A stretch of 64,000 nt of DNA from positions 289,635-353,634 of the forward strand of contig DUBB01000007.1 of the NCBI GenBank assembly GCA_012960535.1. The letters are read 5' to 3'. Positions 17,594-26,466 of this stretch are shown here, in pieces. The DNA comes from Gammaproteobacteria bacterium (lineage in GTDB: Bacteria; Pseudomonadota; Gammaproteobacteria; Pseudomonadales; Azotimanducaceae). A program made the translations under genes and the position numbers. The notes beneath the pieces were generated by a model. It saw only the letters and a program-made list of their open reading frames with translations. It was not told the DNA's origin and did no database searches. Every line of letters begins with the position of its first letter. Within the stretch, counting starts at the first letter, position 1.

Positions 17594-18813
17594 TGCTCCT
17601 TTTACGCTTAGCTCTAAGAAATTTACTGCGCCAGAAACGACGCACAATTCTGACTGGATTAAGCATGACAGGTGGATACATGCTGTTTGTCTTTTCGATG
17701 TCATTGGTTGAAGGGTCCTGGGGAAATCTAATTGAGTTATTTACCCTGGATCATACAGGCCATGTACAGATTTACCGGGATGATTATCTTGATCATCCTA
17801 AACTGTTTAAAACAATCCAGAAAAGACAGGCTCTCGAAGCAGAATTAAGCTTAAGGGAGGAAATTATCGGCTTTGCGCCCAGAATCTATTCGGCCGCGCT
17901 GGCTTATGGTGACGACAAGACCTCCCCAGCCAGAATTATCGCCGTTGACCCAGTCCAGGAACCCACGGTGAGTCGATTATTCGAGAAAGTCCTTACTGGC
18001 AGCTACTTTAGTTCCCAAGCCAATGAAAACGGTTATTTCCAGGCAATGATCGGCCAGGGTCTGGCGACCAAATTGAGCCTGTCTGTGGGCAGCGAACTGG
18101 TTCTTATTTCACAGGGTGCAGACGGGTCCATTGCCAACGATATATTTATTGTTTCAGGCATAGTCGGTAACAAAAATTCGTTCAATAAAATGACAGTATA
18201 CCTGCCCTTAAATGCTGCCCAGGAATTCTTAACACTCTCCGACGATGTCCATGAGTATGCCCTTAGATTGCATTACCCAGATGACAATACTGAATTTGCT
18301 CAGTCCCTGGATCTGCAAAATCAGAATCTGACTATATCAACCTGGCAGGAAGTGGAAGCAACTTTCTATCGAACCATGCTATCTGACAAGCAAGGTAATC
18401 AGTTCATGATGGTTCTGGTCGTATTTCTGGTGTTTATTGCTGTATTAAATACTGTGCTAATGACTGTGCTCGAAAGAACACGCGAATTTGGCGTGTTGCG
18501 AGCCATAGGCTGTCGGCCCTTCGAACTGGTGAAACTGATTTTTATGGAAACGACTCTGTTAGCTTGTTTCAGTGTTGTACTTGGACTTATTCTGATAGCA
18601 CCGGTTATTTACTGGTTTACGGTTGTTGGCCTTAAAATGGCCATGGCAGTGGACATGGGTGGCATCTTATTCGATAGCATGAAGGGCGAATTTTCGAGTT
18701 ATGTTTTTTTTGCGCCCATGATATTCATCATCCTCGCAGCCGGTATAATCAGTATACCTCCCGGAATTAGGGCAGCTAGAATACAGCCCAGAGACGCATT
18801 GGGGAGTCATTAG
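17593..18813 (+). CDS. FtsX/LolE-like ABC transporter permease (first of two)
   Basis: 406 residues with the LolC/LolE/MacB layout. There is a TM helix near residues 18-38, a large periplasmic domain (about 45-265), and three C-terminal TM helices starting at FMMVLVVFLVFIAVLNTVLMTV, with the coupling region ERTREFGVLRAIGCRPFELVKLI. It overlaps the LolA-like gene by one base and is followed after two bases by a second permease. The two are predicted to form a heterodimer with the ATPase at 20046. Mechanotransmission permeases of this class extract lipoproteins or lipids from the inner membrane rather than importing solutes. Confidence 0.88.
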   Translation: MLLLRLALRNLLRQKRRTILTGLSMTGGYMLFVFSMSLVEGSWGNLIELFTLDHTGHVQIYRDDYLDHPKLFKTIQKRQALEAELSLREEIIGFAPRIYSAALAYGDDKTSPARIIAVDPVQEPTVSRLFEKVLTGSYFSSQANENGYFQAMIGQGLATKLSLSVGSELVLISQGADGSIANDIFIVSGIVGNKNSFNKMTVYLPLNAAQEFLTLSDDVHEYALRLHYPDDNTEFAQSLDLQNQNLTISTWQEVEATFYRTMLSDKQGNQFMMVLVVFLVFIAVLNTVLMTVLERTREFGVLRAIGCRPFELVKLIFMETTLLACFSVVLGLILIAPVIYWFTVVGLKMAMAVDMGGILFDSMKGEFSSYVFFAPMIFIILAAGIISIPPGIRAARIQPRDALGSH

Positions 18814-18815
18814 AA

Positions 18816-20036
18816 ATGCTCATCCTGCGTCTCGCCTGGAGAAATCTGTTCCGGAATATCAGAAGAACGGTGCTGACCTGTATGCTGATTGCAAGTTCAC
18901 TGCTCACGATCATTCTCATGGACGGGGTGATGCTTGGCATGATCGATGTGATGATTGGCAGCCTAACCCATACGCTCGAGGGTGAGGCCCAGATTAACAG
19001 TAGAGGTTTTCGAGACGATTTCGAACCCAGCATCCGTATCAACAATTATCGGGAAATTCAAAACGAACTAGTGCATGACCCGGTTGTTCGAGGGGCCTCG
19101 GCACGAATCATTGTTGGCGCGATGATAGCGTCTAGCTACAATAGCGCTGGCGCCCTGGTCTACGGTGTTGACGCGGCATCTGAGAAAGACGTCAGTAAAA
19201 TTGAGGAAGCTGTTTACGCGGGGCATTTCCTTTCCGGCCAGGAGCGAGAAATCCTGTTGGGCCGACCCATGGCAGAATTACTTGAAGTTGAACTGGGAGA
19301 CCGCCTGGTACTGACCTCGTCGACCGTCGATTCTAAAGAAATTGTTCAGGAACTATTCAGACTGAGCGGACTGTTTGAATTCGGGCCAGAAACCCTGGAT
19401 GAGAATCTGATATTTATCAACCTGGACAAGGCCCAGAGTCTTTTCGAGCTCACGGGAGCTGCCCACCAGATTGCGATTCGTTTTAACCGACCGGAAATGG
19501 CAAATGACCCAACGCTTAATATCTACAAATCATTTAACAACGATCAGACTGAAGCCAATGGCTGGCTTGCACTGCAACCCACCATGGGCGCTATGCTTGA
19601 AATGACCGGTTATTCCACCCTGATTGTCGGTGGCATCCTGTTTTTGCTGGCTTCGCTGGGCATTATTAATTCCATGTTCATGTCTATTTATGAACGCATT
19701 TACGAATTTGGGGTGATTAAATCAGTGGGTACTCGTCCAGCAGAAATTATTAAACTCATTCTCACCGAAGCCTTTTTCCTGGCTCTGATCAGCTGTTTTT
19801 TTGGGATCATACTGGGTTACTTTGTAAGCTCTTATTTTTCAACCAATGGCATTCCAATGGGAAGAATGGAAATGTCTGGAATCGTACTGGATGGCAATAT
19901 GAATACCATATTAGAACCCTACCAGTTCATAAACTTCCCGATCTATGTCACCCTGCTCACCCTGATAGCTGCAATCTATCCCGCTCTGTTTGCCTCTAAA
20001 ATCGTGCCGACCGAAGCATTGCAAAAAGCATTGTAG
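18816..20036 (+). CDS. FtsX/LolC-like ABC transporter permease (second of two)
   Basis: 406 residues with the same architecture as the upstream permease. The N-terminal helix is followed by a periplasmic domain and then three helices beginning TLIVGGILFLLASLGIINSMFM, with coupling region YERIYEFGVIKSVGTRPAEIIKLIL. The equal length and similar layout indicate an ancient duplication; the periplasmic parts have diverged. It ends ten bases before the ATPase gene. With that gene and its neighbours it forms a LolCDE-like complex distinct from the housekeeping Lol system, which is not in this window. Confidence 0.88.
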   Translation: MLILRLAWRNLFRNIRRTVLTCMLIASSLLTIILMDGVMLGMIDVMIGSLTHTLEGEAQINSRGFRDDFEPSIRINNYREIQNELVHDPVVRGASARIIVGAMIASSYNSAGALVYGVDAASEKDVSKIEEAVYAGHFLSGQEREILLGRPMAELLEVELGDRLVLTSSTVDSKEIVQELFRLSGLFEFGPETLDENLIFINLDKAQSLFELTGAAHQIAIRFNRPEMANDPTLNIYKSFNNDQTEANGWLALQPTMGAMLEMTGYSTLIVGGILFLLASLGIINSMFMSIYERIYEFGVIKSVGTRPAEIIKLILTEAFFLALISCFFGIILGYFVSSYFSTNGIPMGRMEMSGIVLDGNMNTILEPYQFINFPIYVTLLTLIAAIYPALFASKIVPTEALQKAL

Positions 20037-20045
20037 GAGAACTTT

Positions 20046-20732
20046 ATGATACCCCTAATCAATACCGTCGCTCTGAGCAGATTTTTTGGTACAGGTGAGG
20101 CAATGGTAAAAGCCCTAGATGAGGTATCCCTGTCAATTGAACCAGGTGAATTCACAGCGATTGTCGGGCCATCGGGGTCTGGGAAATCAACGCTGCTACA
20201 TCTTATAGGGGGACTGGACAAACCTGACTCTGGAACAGTGGCACTCAATGGAACCAATATTGCGGATATGTCAGGCAACAAGCTGTCTGATTTCAGGCGC
20301 GACAATATCGGCTTCGTTTTTCAGGCCTACAATCTCATTCCCGTTCTTTCAGCGGCAGAAAATATCGAATACATCATGTTACTTCAGGGAATAACTGCCG
20401 TTAAACGAAGAATCAGGGTAAAGGAGATGCTGGACATCGTCGGTTTGGCTGGCATGGAAAACCGTCGCCCTGCGCAATTATCCGGTGGTCAGCAGCAAAG
20501 GGTGGCTGTTGCCAGGGCAATGGCGTCTAATCCTTCTATCATCCTGGCAGATGAGCCAACCGCAAACCTGGATTCCAAAACTGGCATCAGCCTGCTCAAT
20601 GTCATGAAAGATTTAAACCAGAATAGAAATATGACTTTCGTGTTCTCAACCCATGATCAAAAGATCATCGAACGAGCCAGGCGACTGGTCTACCTGAGAG
20701 ACGGCAAAATCGAAAAAGAAGAAACCCAGTAA
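20046..20732 (+). CDS. LolD/MacB-type ABC transporter ATP-binding protein
   Basis: 228 residues. Walker A GPSGSGKSTLLH (about residue 40), Q-loop FVFQAYNLIPVLSAAENIEY, signature LSGGQQQRVAVARA, Walker B IILADEPTANLDSKTG and H-switch STHDQ are all intact. Q-loop wording and length fit the LolD/FtsE/MacB ATPase branch. A good ribosome binding site (GGAG) precedes ATG 20046. It energises the two FtsX-like permeases encoded directly upstream. Confidence 0.92.
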   Translation: MIPLINTVALSRFFGTGEAMVKALDEVSLSIEPGEFTAIVGPSGSGKSTLLHLIGGLDKPDSGTVALNGTNIADMSGNKLSDFRRDNIGFVFQAYNLIPVLSAAENIEYIMLLQGITAVKRRIRVKEMLDIVGLAGMENRRPAQLSGGQQQRVAVARAMASNPSIILADEPTANLDSKTGISLLNVMKDLNQNRNMTFVFSTHDQKIIERARRLVYLRDGKIEKEETQ

Positions 20733-20748
20733 CGACGTAGGCCTACCT

Positions 20749-21948
20749 TTGTCTAAACCATTGGCAGCGCTGGTTACCATGCTCTGGCTGCTTGCTGCAA
20801 CCATGCATGCCCGTGCCAGCGAGCTTAACCTTCAGGGCTATATCAAATCCTATCTGGTAGCCCAGGAGGGACAGTCGAATTCTTTATTCACCCTACCCAG
20901 CCTGACCAGGTCGCAGAATAATATTCGACTGATGCTTGATATTTTCAATTCTAATACCATCTGGCAAATTCATTACGAGGTAAGTCCGTTACTGTCTTCC
21001 CGTGCTGGTAATCCATTTTCCACGAATACCCAGCCAACTGCACCTGGCTATCGCCTAACCGACCTCGATCCCCTGCTCAAGGCATCCGGGAACAAACGAT
21101 CGGTCCTGCAAAACCTGGATCGATTTAATGTACAGTTTCAGTTCGCAGATGGTGATCTGACCGTAGGTCGCCAAGCCATTACTTTTGGTTCTGCCAGGAT
21201 GATAAATCCAACAGACGTATTTCTACCCTTTAACCTCGGTACTCTGAATACTGAATACCGTATAGGGGTCGACTCAATCCGCTACCAGAAAGCCTGGGGT
21301 GCACTCGGAGAACTGGATGCCGGTCTGGTTTTTGGCGATAACGCTCAGAGTAGAAACTCGGCAGCATTCATCCAGATAAAACAGAATTTTCGCGGCAATG
21401 ATTTAAAATTCAGCCTGATCCAGTTCGCCGACCAGACGCTGGTTGGCGGCGGCCTTGAAGGGGCACTGGGAAACTTCGGAGTCTGGCTGGAAATTGCATC
21501 GGTCAGTGGCCCAGACGATTATACGCGGGGCTCAGTGGGTGTGGACTACGCTTTCACAGCAAATACCTTTGCGATGGCTGAGTACCATGTCAGTAGCGCA
21601 GGAACAACTGAGACTGAGCAATACCTGAATCATTTTGAAAGCCTTGCCTTCAAAACGGGCGGCGTGTTCCTGCTTGGCAGACACTATATCATTGCCAGTC
21701 TCAGCCAGACCCTATCTCCGTTATGGCAGGCATCTGTACAAACTATCCAAAATCTCGACGATCATTCATCCTTTACCTCCCTGTCTGCCAATTACAATGT
21801 GGCAGAAGATATCTACCTGGATTTTGGTATTTATCTGTTCCAGGGTAAGGGCATTGAAGTCAACGACACGCTAGGCCAGTTTCTGCTGGGTTCAGAATAC
21901 GGCGCAAATGCCAATGCTATCTATACCAGTATCCGCCTTTATTTTTGA
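20749..21948 (+). CDS. Predicted outer-membrane beta-barrel protein of the LolCDE-like operon
   Basis: 399 residues starting at TTG 20749, 16 bp after the ATPase gene; the ribosome binding site is weak and ATG 20779 is an alternative. A signal peptide is visible (ALVTMLWLLAATMHARASE). The rest alternates short amphipathic strands with turns (LTVGRQAITFGSARMINPTDVF, FGVWLEIASVSGPDDYTRGSVGVDY) and ends in IYTSIRLYF. A terminal aromatic after alternating residues is the usual signal for outer-membrane barrel assembly. I do not recognise the family. Position suggests it receives or displays the cargo of the ABC/LolA-like system, or is itself a cargo-linked porin. Confidence 0.75.
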   Translation: MSKPLAALVTMLWLLAATMHARASELNLQGYIKSYLVAQEGQSNSLFTLPSLTRSQNNIRLMLDIFNSNTIWQIHYEVSPLLSSRAGNPFSTNTQPTAPGYRLTDLDPLLKASGNKRSVLQNLDRFNVQFQFADGDLTVGRQAITFGSARMINPTDVFLPFNLGTLNTEYRIGVDSIRYQKAWGALGELDAGLVFGDNAQSRNSAAFIQIKQNFRGNDLKFSLIQFADQTLVGGGLEGALGNFGVWLEIASVSGPDDYTRGSVGVDYAFTANTFAMAEYHVSSAGTTETEQYLNHFESLAFKTGGVFLLGRHYIIASLSQTLSPLWQASVQTIQNLDDHSSFTSLSANYNVAEDIYLDFGIYLFQGKGIEVNDTLGQFLLGSEYGANANAIYTSIRLYF

Positions 21949-22062
21949 TCCGTGCTTATAACCTGGAGCAATCTCCGGTCTGGGGAACCAACCATAACCT
22001 GGTTTAACTGATCACAGCGGTGCGTTACTGTACCTGTACTGACAATAGCGAAGTGAAACCCC

Positions 22063-22431
22063 ATGCCGGATCGCCCTACCTCTAATCCTAACCAGTTCAT
22101 TCAATCGGCCCCGGTCCTGCAGGTCGTTGACGTCATTGAAACAACAGATTACTACCGCAATATTCTCGGTTTCAACTGCGATTTTGTCAGCTCGGAATAT
22201 GGTGTTGTCTGGAGAGACAATGCAGCGATCCACTTTGCCAGGTCAGATGAAAATCAAAAAGCTGCACGGCTGTTCCTTTGGCTTATCGACGTTGACCGTT
22301 ATTACCAGGAAATCCTGCAACGAGGCGCCCACATTAGCATAGAAATCGCTGATCGTGACTACAAAATAAGAGATTTTGGCGTCGAAGACATCAATGGTGC
22401 CATTCTTATTTTCGGACAGGACATCTACTGA
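22063..22431 (+). CDS. VOC (glyoxalase/bleomycin-resistance) family protein
   Basis: 122 residues forming one VOC module: APVLQVVDVIETTDYYRNILGFNCDFVSSEYGVVWRD, then IHFARSD, LFLWLIDVDRYYQEILQRGA and a terminal strand VEDINGAILIFGQ. Metal-binding positions are only partly conserved, so it may bind or modify a small molecule without being a glyoxalase. It stands alone, 114 bp after the barrel gene and 90 bp before an acyl-CoA synthetase. The ribosome binding site is poor. Confidence 0.75.
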   Translation: MPDRPTSNPNQFIQSAPVLQVVDVIETTDYYRNILGFNCDFVSSEYGVVWRDNAAIHFARSDENQKAARLFLWLIDVDRYYQEILQRGAHISIEIADRDYKIRDFGVEDINGAILIFGQDIY

Positions 22432-22521
22432 CGACATGTTTACCAGTCAGGCAACTGCCTGACAGACTCACTGGTTTTCGGTATGATCAGGCCATCAAAA
22501 TCCTCCTGGACAGGTAAAACA

Positions 22522-24150
22522 ATGGCATACCAATGGAGCTACGGGAACATTCTCAGGGCAGTCGACAAGGTTACCCCTGCCGATCGACTCGCACTCATCC
22601 ATGGCAAACGCATCATCCGCCATGCCGAATTCTCCAGACGGACTAATAGCCTGGCCAGGGCCTTCCTGGAAGGTGGTGCTGAACCCGGCGATAAAGTGGC
22701 CTTCTACATGCGAAACTGCCCTGAATACAGCGAGGGCATTGCTGCTGCATTTAAAGCCTGCCTGACCCACGTTAATGTCAACTATCGCTATATAGAACAT
22801 GAGCTGATCTATCTATTCGATAATTCAGACGCGACTGTGGTCATGTTTCAAAGTGAATTCAGGGATACCGTTGATCTTATCAGGCAGCGCTTACCCAAGG
22901 TTAAACAATGGATCGAAGTTGCTGATAGTCCGCACGAATTACCCCTCGACCAATCACCGTATGAGCTTCTACTTGAAGGCACTGATGGCAGTCCTCTTGA
23001 CCTCACTTATTCACCCGATGATTTGCTGTTTATCTATACCGGTGGAACAACTGGCATGCCAAAAGGCGTAATGTGGCGCCACGATGATTTATTTAAAGTT
23101 ATGGGCGCCGGCGGTAACCCCCGAATAGGGATTCCTCCTTGCGCGGATCTCGACGAGTTTATCGCCCGGATTGAAAACCAGCCTTCGCCTGTCAATCTAC
23201 CCTTACCACCCATGATGCATGGCACAGGCTTGATATCTGCTATTGGCGCTATGAGTTCTGGCGGGACCTGTATCACCCTGCCGACAAAACGATTCATACC
23301 CGAAAAGGCACTGCAAGCAATTGACCAACACGGCGTAACAGCGGTCACTATCGTGGGCGACGCCTTTGCCCGGCCTATGCTGGACGCCCTCGATGACCAC
23401 CCCGGCGAGTATAATATTTCATCAGTAAAAGTCATATCCTCCTCAGGTGTTATGTGGACCCGGGAAATAAAAGCCGGCCTGCTGCGTCATAACGAAAATC
23501 TATTGTTGGTGGACGGTTTTTCTTCATCCGAGGCGATCGGCCTTGGCAGCAGTGTCATGACCAAGGAACAAGAGATCGAAGTGGCAAATTTTACCATTGG
23601 GCCCAATTGCAAGGTCTTCACTGAAGATGGTATCGAAGTACAGCCCGGCTCAAATGAGTCTGGCATGGTGGCAGTCAAAGGGAACCTGCCCATTGGCTAT
23701 TACAAGGATGCTGAAAAAACAGAAAAAACATTTAAGATAATCGACGGCACCCGATACTCAATCCCAGGAGACTGGGTACAGGTTCGCCTGGATGGCACCC
23801 TAACCCTGCTGGGCCGAGGTAGTAACTGCATCAACACGGCAGGAGAAAAAGTGTTCCCCGAAGAGGTAGAGGAAGCCATGAAGATGCACCCTGCTGTGGA
23901 TGATGCCTTGGTGGTCGGCCTTAGTGACCCCAAGTGGGGTCAGGCCATTACCGCCGTCCTGCAATTAAAACCGGGAGAATCCTGCGACCTGGTTGAAATG
24001 CGAGAATCCAGCCGCAAGTATCTGGCAGCCTACAAATTACCCAAGTATATCTTTATCAAAGACAGCCTTGAGCGTGCACCAAACGGCAAGGCCGATTACA
24101 AAAGCATCAAATTATTTGCAGAAACCCAACTTGCCAAGCAGGACGCCTAA
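22522..24150 (+). CDS. Acyl-CoA synthetase (AMP-forming)
   Basis: About 542 residues. The AMP-binding P-loop is YTGGTTGMPKGVMW; further motifs are VDGFSSSEAIG, GDWVQVRLDGTLTLLGRGSNCINTAGEKVFPEEVEEA and the C-terminal catalytic lysine in APNGKADYK. ATG 22522 (MAYQWSYGN) is preferred over the upstream in-frame ATG 22483 because AGG sits a normal distance before it and family members begin there. It activates a carboxylic acid to its CoA ester; the substrate is probably a medium or long-chain or branched acid, unproven. A reductase gene follows five bases after the stop. Confidence 0.88.
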   Translation: MAYQWSYGNILRAVDKVTPADRLALIHGKRIIRHAEFSRRTNSLARAFLEGGAEPGDKVAFYMRNCPEYSEGIAAAFKACLTHVNVNYRYIEHELIYLFDNSDATVVMFQSEFRDTVDLIRQRLPKVKQWIEVADSPHELPLDQSPYELLLEGTDGSPLDLTYSPDDLLFIYTGGTTGMPKGVMWRHDDLFKVMGAGGNPRIGIPPCADLDEFIARIENQPSPVNLPLPPMMHGTGLISAIGAMSSGGTCITLPTKRFIPEKALQAIDQHGVTAVTIVGDAFARPMLDALDDHPGEYNISSVKVISSSGVMWTREIKAGLLRHNENLLLVDGFSSSEAIGLGSSVMTKEQEIEVANFTIGPNCKVFTEDGIEVQPGSNESGMVAVKGNLPIGYYKDAEKTEKTFKIIDGTRYSIPGDWVQVRLDGTLTLLGRGSNCINTAGEKVFPEEVEEAMKMHPAVDDALVVGLSDPKWGQAITAVLQLKPGESCDLVEMRESSRKYLAAYKLPKYIFIKDSLERAPNGKADYKSIKLFAETQLAKQDA

Positions 24151-24154
24151 GACC

Positions 24155-25126
24155 TTGCGCATAATTACCCCGGAACACGGCTTATTCGCGGTTTCAAACA
24201 TAATATTTGGCTGCGGCGCTGTGGGCGGTCTGCTCATCAATGGCAAAGATGAGGAAAAGCAGGACACTTTTGAACTCGCCATCAGGTCCGGCGTAAACTG
24301 GTTCGATACTGCGCCCAGCTACGGTGCCGGTGTTTCTGAGTCAGCCTTAGGCAGTCTGCTGACAACAGCAGATGCAGCAATCCAGGTTTCAACAAAGGTT
24401 TCCATTGACAGCAGAGATTCAGATTATTACGGCCAGGTGGAACGATCATTGAGTGACAGCTTAAGACGACTCAATAAGAGCCGTGTGACACTGATCCAAC
24501 TGCACAATCCCATCGCCAATGACACTAACGGTCGAGTCATTGGCATCAATGAGATCATGAAACCCCACGGTGTTCTGGATGCTCTGGATAATATCAAGAT
24601 GCAAGGCATGGCCAGCGAGATAGGCATTACCGGCCTGGGCGAAACTGCGGCGCTGCTAAAGGTTATCAAGAGCAATCGCCTTGCCAGCATGCAACTGGTC
24701 TATAATCTACTCAATGCCTCGGCGGCGATCAGCATGCCACCGAGTTGGCCACACTATAATTTTACCGGTCTGGTCGACACCTGTTTTGAACATGGCGTCG
24801 CGGTATTCGGCATAAGGGCTTTCGCCGCTGGCATCTTGGCCACAACCCAGCGCCACGGCAAAGAACAGCCTTTAACCCCTTCTGATACCATTTCCAGCGA
24901 ACAATTTAAGCAACAACACCTCTCTCAGGTATTATTTGGGCACAAAAAACCGGATGCTCGCCTGGCACTTCGATTTGCCTTATCGCAGCCGCGTATTCAT
25001 GCTGTCATCATTGGTTTAGCGCAAAGAAAGCATCTCGAAATGGCTCTTCGGGCCACCGAAGAGGGCCCTCTGGATGAACAGAGCCTGGCTCAGATTCAGA
25101 CGGGCTGGCGTTCGTTTAAAGGCTAA
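24155..25126 (+). CDS. Aldo/keto reductase
   Basis: About 323 residues from TTG 24155, four bases after the acyl-CoA synthetase stop. The longer frame from 23993 lies inside that gene and is unlikely to be used. The AKR barrel is clear: IIFGCGAVGGLL, catalytic Asp and Tyr in NWFDTAPSYGAG, Lys in STKVS, His in IQLHNP, and a C-terminal cofactor region ending HAVIIGLAQRKHLEMAL. It reduces aldehydes or ketones using NAD(P)H. Tight linkage suggests it shares a pathway with the synthetase. The non-ATG start is inferred and could be slightly off. Confidence 0.8.
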   Translation: MRIITPEHGLFAVSNIIFGCGAVGGLLINGKDEEKQDTFELAIRSGVNWFDTAPSYGAGVSESALGSLLTTADAAIQVSTKVSIDSRDSDYYGQVERSLSDSLRRLNKSRVTLIQLHNPIANDTNGRVIGINEIMKPHGVLDALDNIKMQGMASEIGITGLGETAALLKVIKSNRLASMQLVYNLLNASAAISMPPSWPHYNFTGLVDTCFEHGVAVFGIRAFAAGILATTQRHGKEQPLTPSDTISSEQFKQQHLSQVLFGHKKPDARLALRFALSQPRIHAVIIGLAQRKHLEMALRATEEGPLDEQSLAQIQTGWRSFKG

Positions 25127-25203
25127 ATACCGTGCCACCGGGGCTAACACTTTGTGCCGGCCGACCCTCGCTGTGAAGTCCCGCCCGTACTGGTTTTCAA
25201 CCG

Positions 25204-25770
25204 CTAAGCCCGTGACATGTACTTGCTGGTACCGGAATTGACCTTGACTGGTTCGCCAGTTTCAATATATTCAGGAACCTGAATGACAAGGCCTGTAGTC
25301 AACGTCGCAGGCTTGGTTCGTGCGCTGGCACTGGCTCCTTTTATAGCTGGCGCAGTTTCCGCTATTGACATAACAATGGCCTGGGGCAGATCAATAGCCA
25401 CCATCTGACCGTCTATCAGCAAGGCGGTAATATCGGCCAGTCCTTCGCTAAGGAAAGGAAGCTGCGCTTCGATGTCAGCCCGATCGAGTCCATGCTGGCT
25501 ATAATCATTGGTATCCATGAAGATAAACTGATCACCATCAACATAGGAGAACTGAACGGTGATTCGTTCACAGTCCACCCAGGAAAAGCTCTCGTCACTT
25601 CTGCAGGAGACATCTTTTTTCTGCCCCGACAACAAATTGGTAAACCTGATTTTATAGATCGTTGCAGCGCCTCGCGAGGATGGGCTCTTACTTTCTAAGG
25701 TTTTTACGACATGCGGGATTTCATCGATATCAACCACATCACCCTTCTTAATTTCGCTTGCCTTTGGCAT
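25204..25770 (-). CDS. efpL: Elongation factor P-like protein EfpL (YeiP)
   Basis: 188 residues with the three-domain EF-P layout: KOW-like N-domain (MPKASEIKKGDVVDIDEIPHVVK), two OB domains and a C-terminal PVKVNSGTSKYMSR. The loop SPSSRGAAT carries Arg at the tip where canonical EF-P has its modified Lys, which marks the EfpL/YeiP subfamily. It relieves ribosome stalling at proline-rich and related motifs. Start ATG 25770 has GGAG six bases upstream; the frame from 25782 begins inside that site. It is divergent from a DUF3820 gene. Confidence 0.92.
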   Translation of the reverse strand: MPKASEIKKGDVVDIDEIPHVVKTLESKSPSSRGAATIYKIRFTNLLSGQKKDVSCRSDESFSWVDCERITVQFSYVDGDQFIFMDTNDYSQHGLDRADIEAQLPFLSEGLADITALLIDGQMVAIDLPQAIVMSIAETAPAIKGASASARTKPATLTTGLVIQVPEYIETGEPVKVNSGTSKYMSRA

Positions 25771-25813
25771 TATATTCTCCAATCACCACAACAATTATGG
25801 CAATTTATAACCC

Positions 25814-26032
25814 ATGTTTGAATCAAAGGATCTAATTTCTGTGGCAAATACGAAAATGCCCTTTGGTAAATTCAAAGGTCAACGGCTTTCTCGATTACCC
25901 GAAGCCTACCTCTTATGGTTTGTAGACAGGGGCTTTCCCACAGGCCGCTTAGGCGAACTGATGAGGTTTACTTTAGAAATAAAAATAAACGGCCAGGAGA
26001 GCCTCTTGTATCCGCTTGAAGAAGGTCCTTGA
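25814..26032 (+). CDS. DUF3820 family small protein
   Basis: 72 residues whose core (MPFGKFKGQRLSRLPEAYLLWFVDRGFPTGRLGELM) is the DUF3820 signature. The family is widespread in Gammaproteobacteria and resembles the nuclease-associated small domain described for a quorum-sensing-regulated virulence factor, but its biochemical role is not known. The start could also be GTG 25841, which has AAGGA upstream. It is divergent from efpL with a short shared upstream region. Confidence 0.8.
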   Translation: MFESKDLISVANTKMPFGKFKGQRLSRLPEAYLLWFVDRGFPTGRLGELMRFTLEIKINGQESLLYPLEEGP

Positions 26033-26151
26033 TATCAGGACCCAAAAAGGTCCAGCCCCTTTTTATCCGGCTACAAGACATTCTCAGGAATAGTTGACTC
26101 AAGCTCATCAGCCACTGAGAATAGAGCCTGATTAAACACAGGAATATGAAC

Positions 26152-26442
26152 ATGTCTATTGGCGTCATTGCAAAACTAACCATCAAGGAAGGCTGTAACC
26201 AGACCTTTGAAGAAAAGTTCGCGGAACTGGCAGCATCAGTTCGCGCTAACGAACCCGGTAATAATTTTTATTCCCTGCACAAATCCAGGACTGACAACTT
26301 AGCGTACGTGGTATTGGAAGAATATGTTGATGAGGCTGCCCTTGCCGCACATGGTAAATCTGACTACTTCAGGACATTAGGTGCTGAGCTCGGTCCGAAC
26401 ATGGCTGGTGCCCCCGATGTTGAGTACTTTGACGGTATATAA
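26152..26442 (+). CDS. Antibiotic biosynthesis monooxygenase (ABM/YgiN-like) family protein
   Basis: 96 residues with the ferredoxin-like ABM pattern: GVIAKLTIKEGCNQTFEEKFAELAASVRANEPGNNFYSLHKSR, then YVVLEEYVDEAALAAHGKSDYFR. Close relatives act as quinol monooxygenases or heme-degrading enzymes, but many are uncharacterised. ATG 26152 (MSIGV) lies eight bases after AGGA; ATG 26146 is too close to it. The gene stands alone and converges on an esterase gene. Confidence 0.8.
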   Translation: MSIGVIAKLTIKEGCNQTFEEKFAELAASVRANEPGNNFYSLHKSRTDNLAYVVLEEYVDEAALAAHGKSDYFRTLGAELGPNMAGAPDVEYFDGI

Positions 26443-26466
26443 TCGTCTTGATAGACGATAGAACGA

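Noticed and set aside
22441..22470. Short palindromic stretch GTCAGGCAACTGCCTGAC before the acyl-CoA synthetase
   Set aside because: It may be a terminator or operator, but no T-run follows and there is no regulator nearby; too little to call.
23993..24154. N-terminal extension of the aldo/keto reductase frame
   Set aside because: It lies inside the acyl-CoA synthetase gene and does not resemble the AKR N-terminus; the TTG at 24155 fits better.
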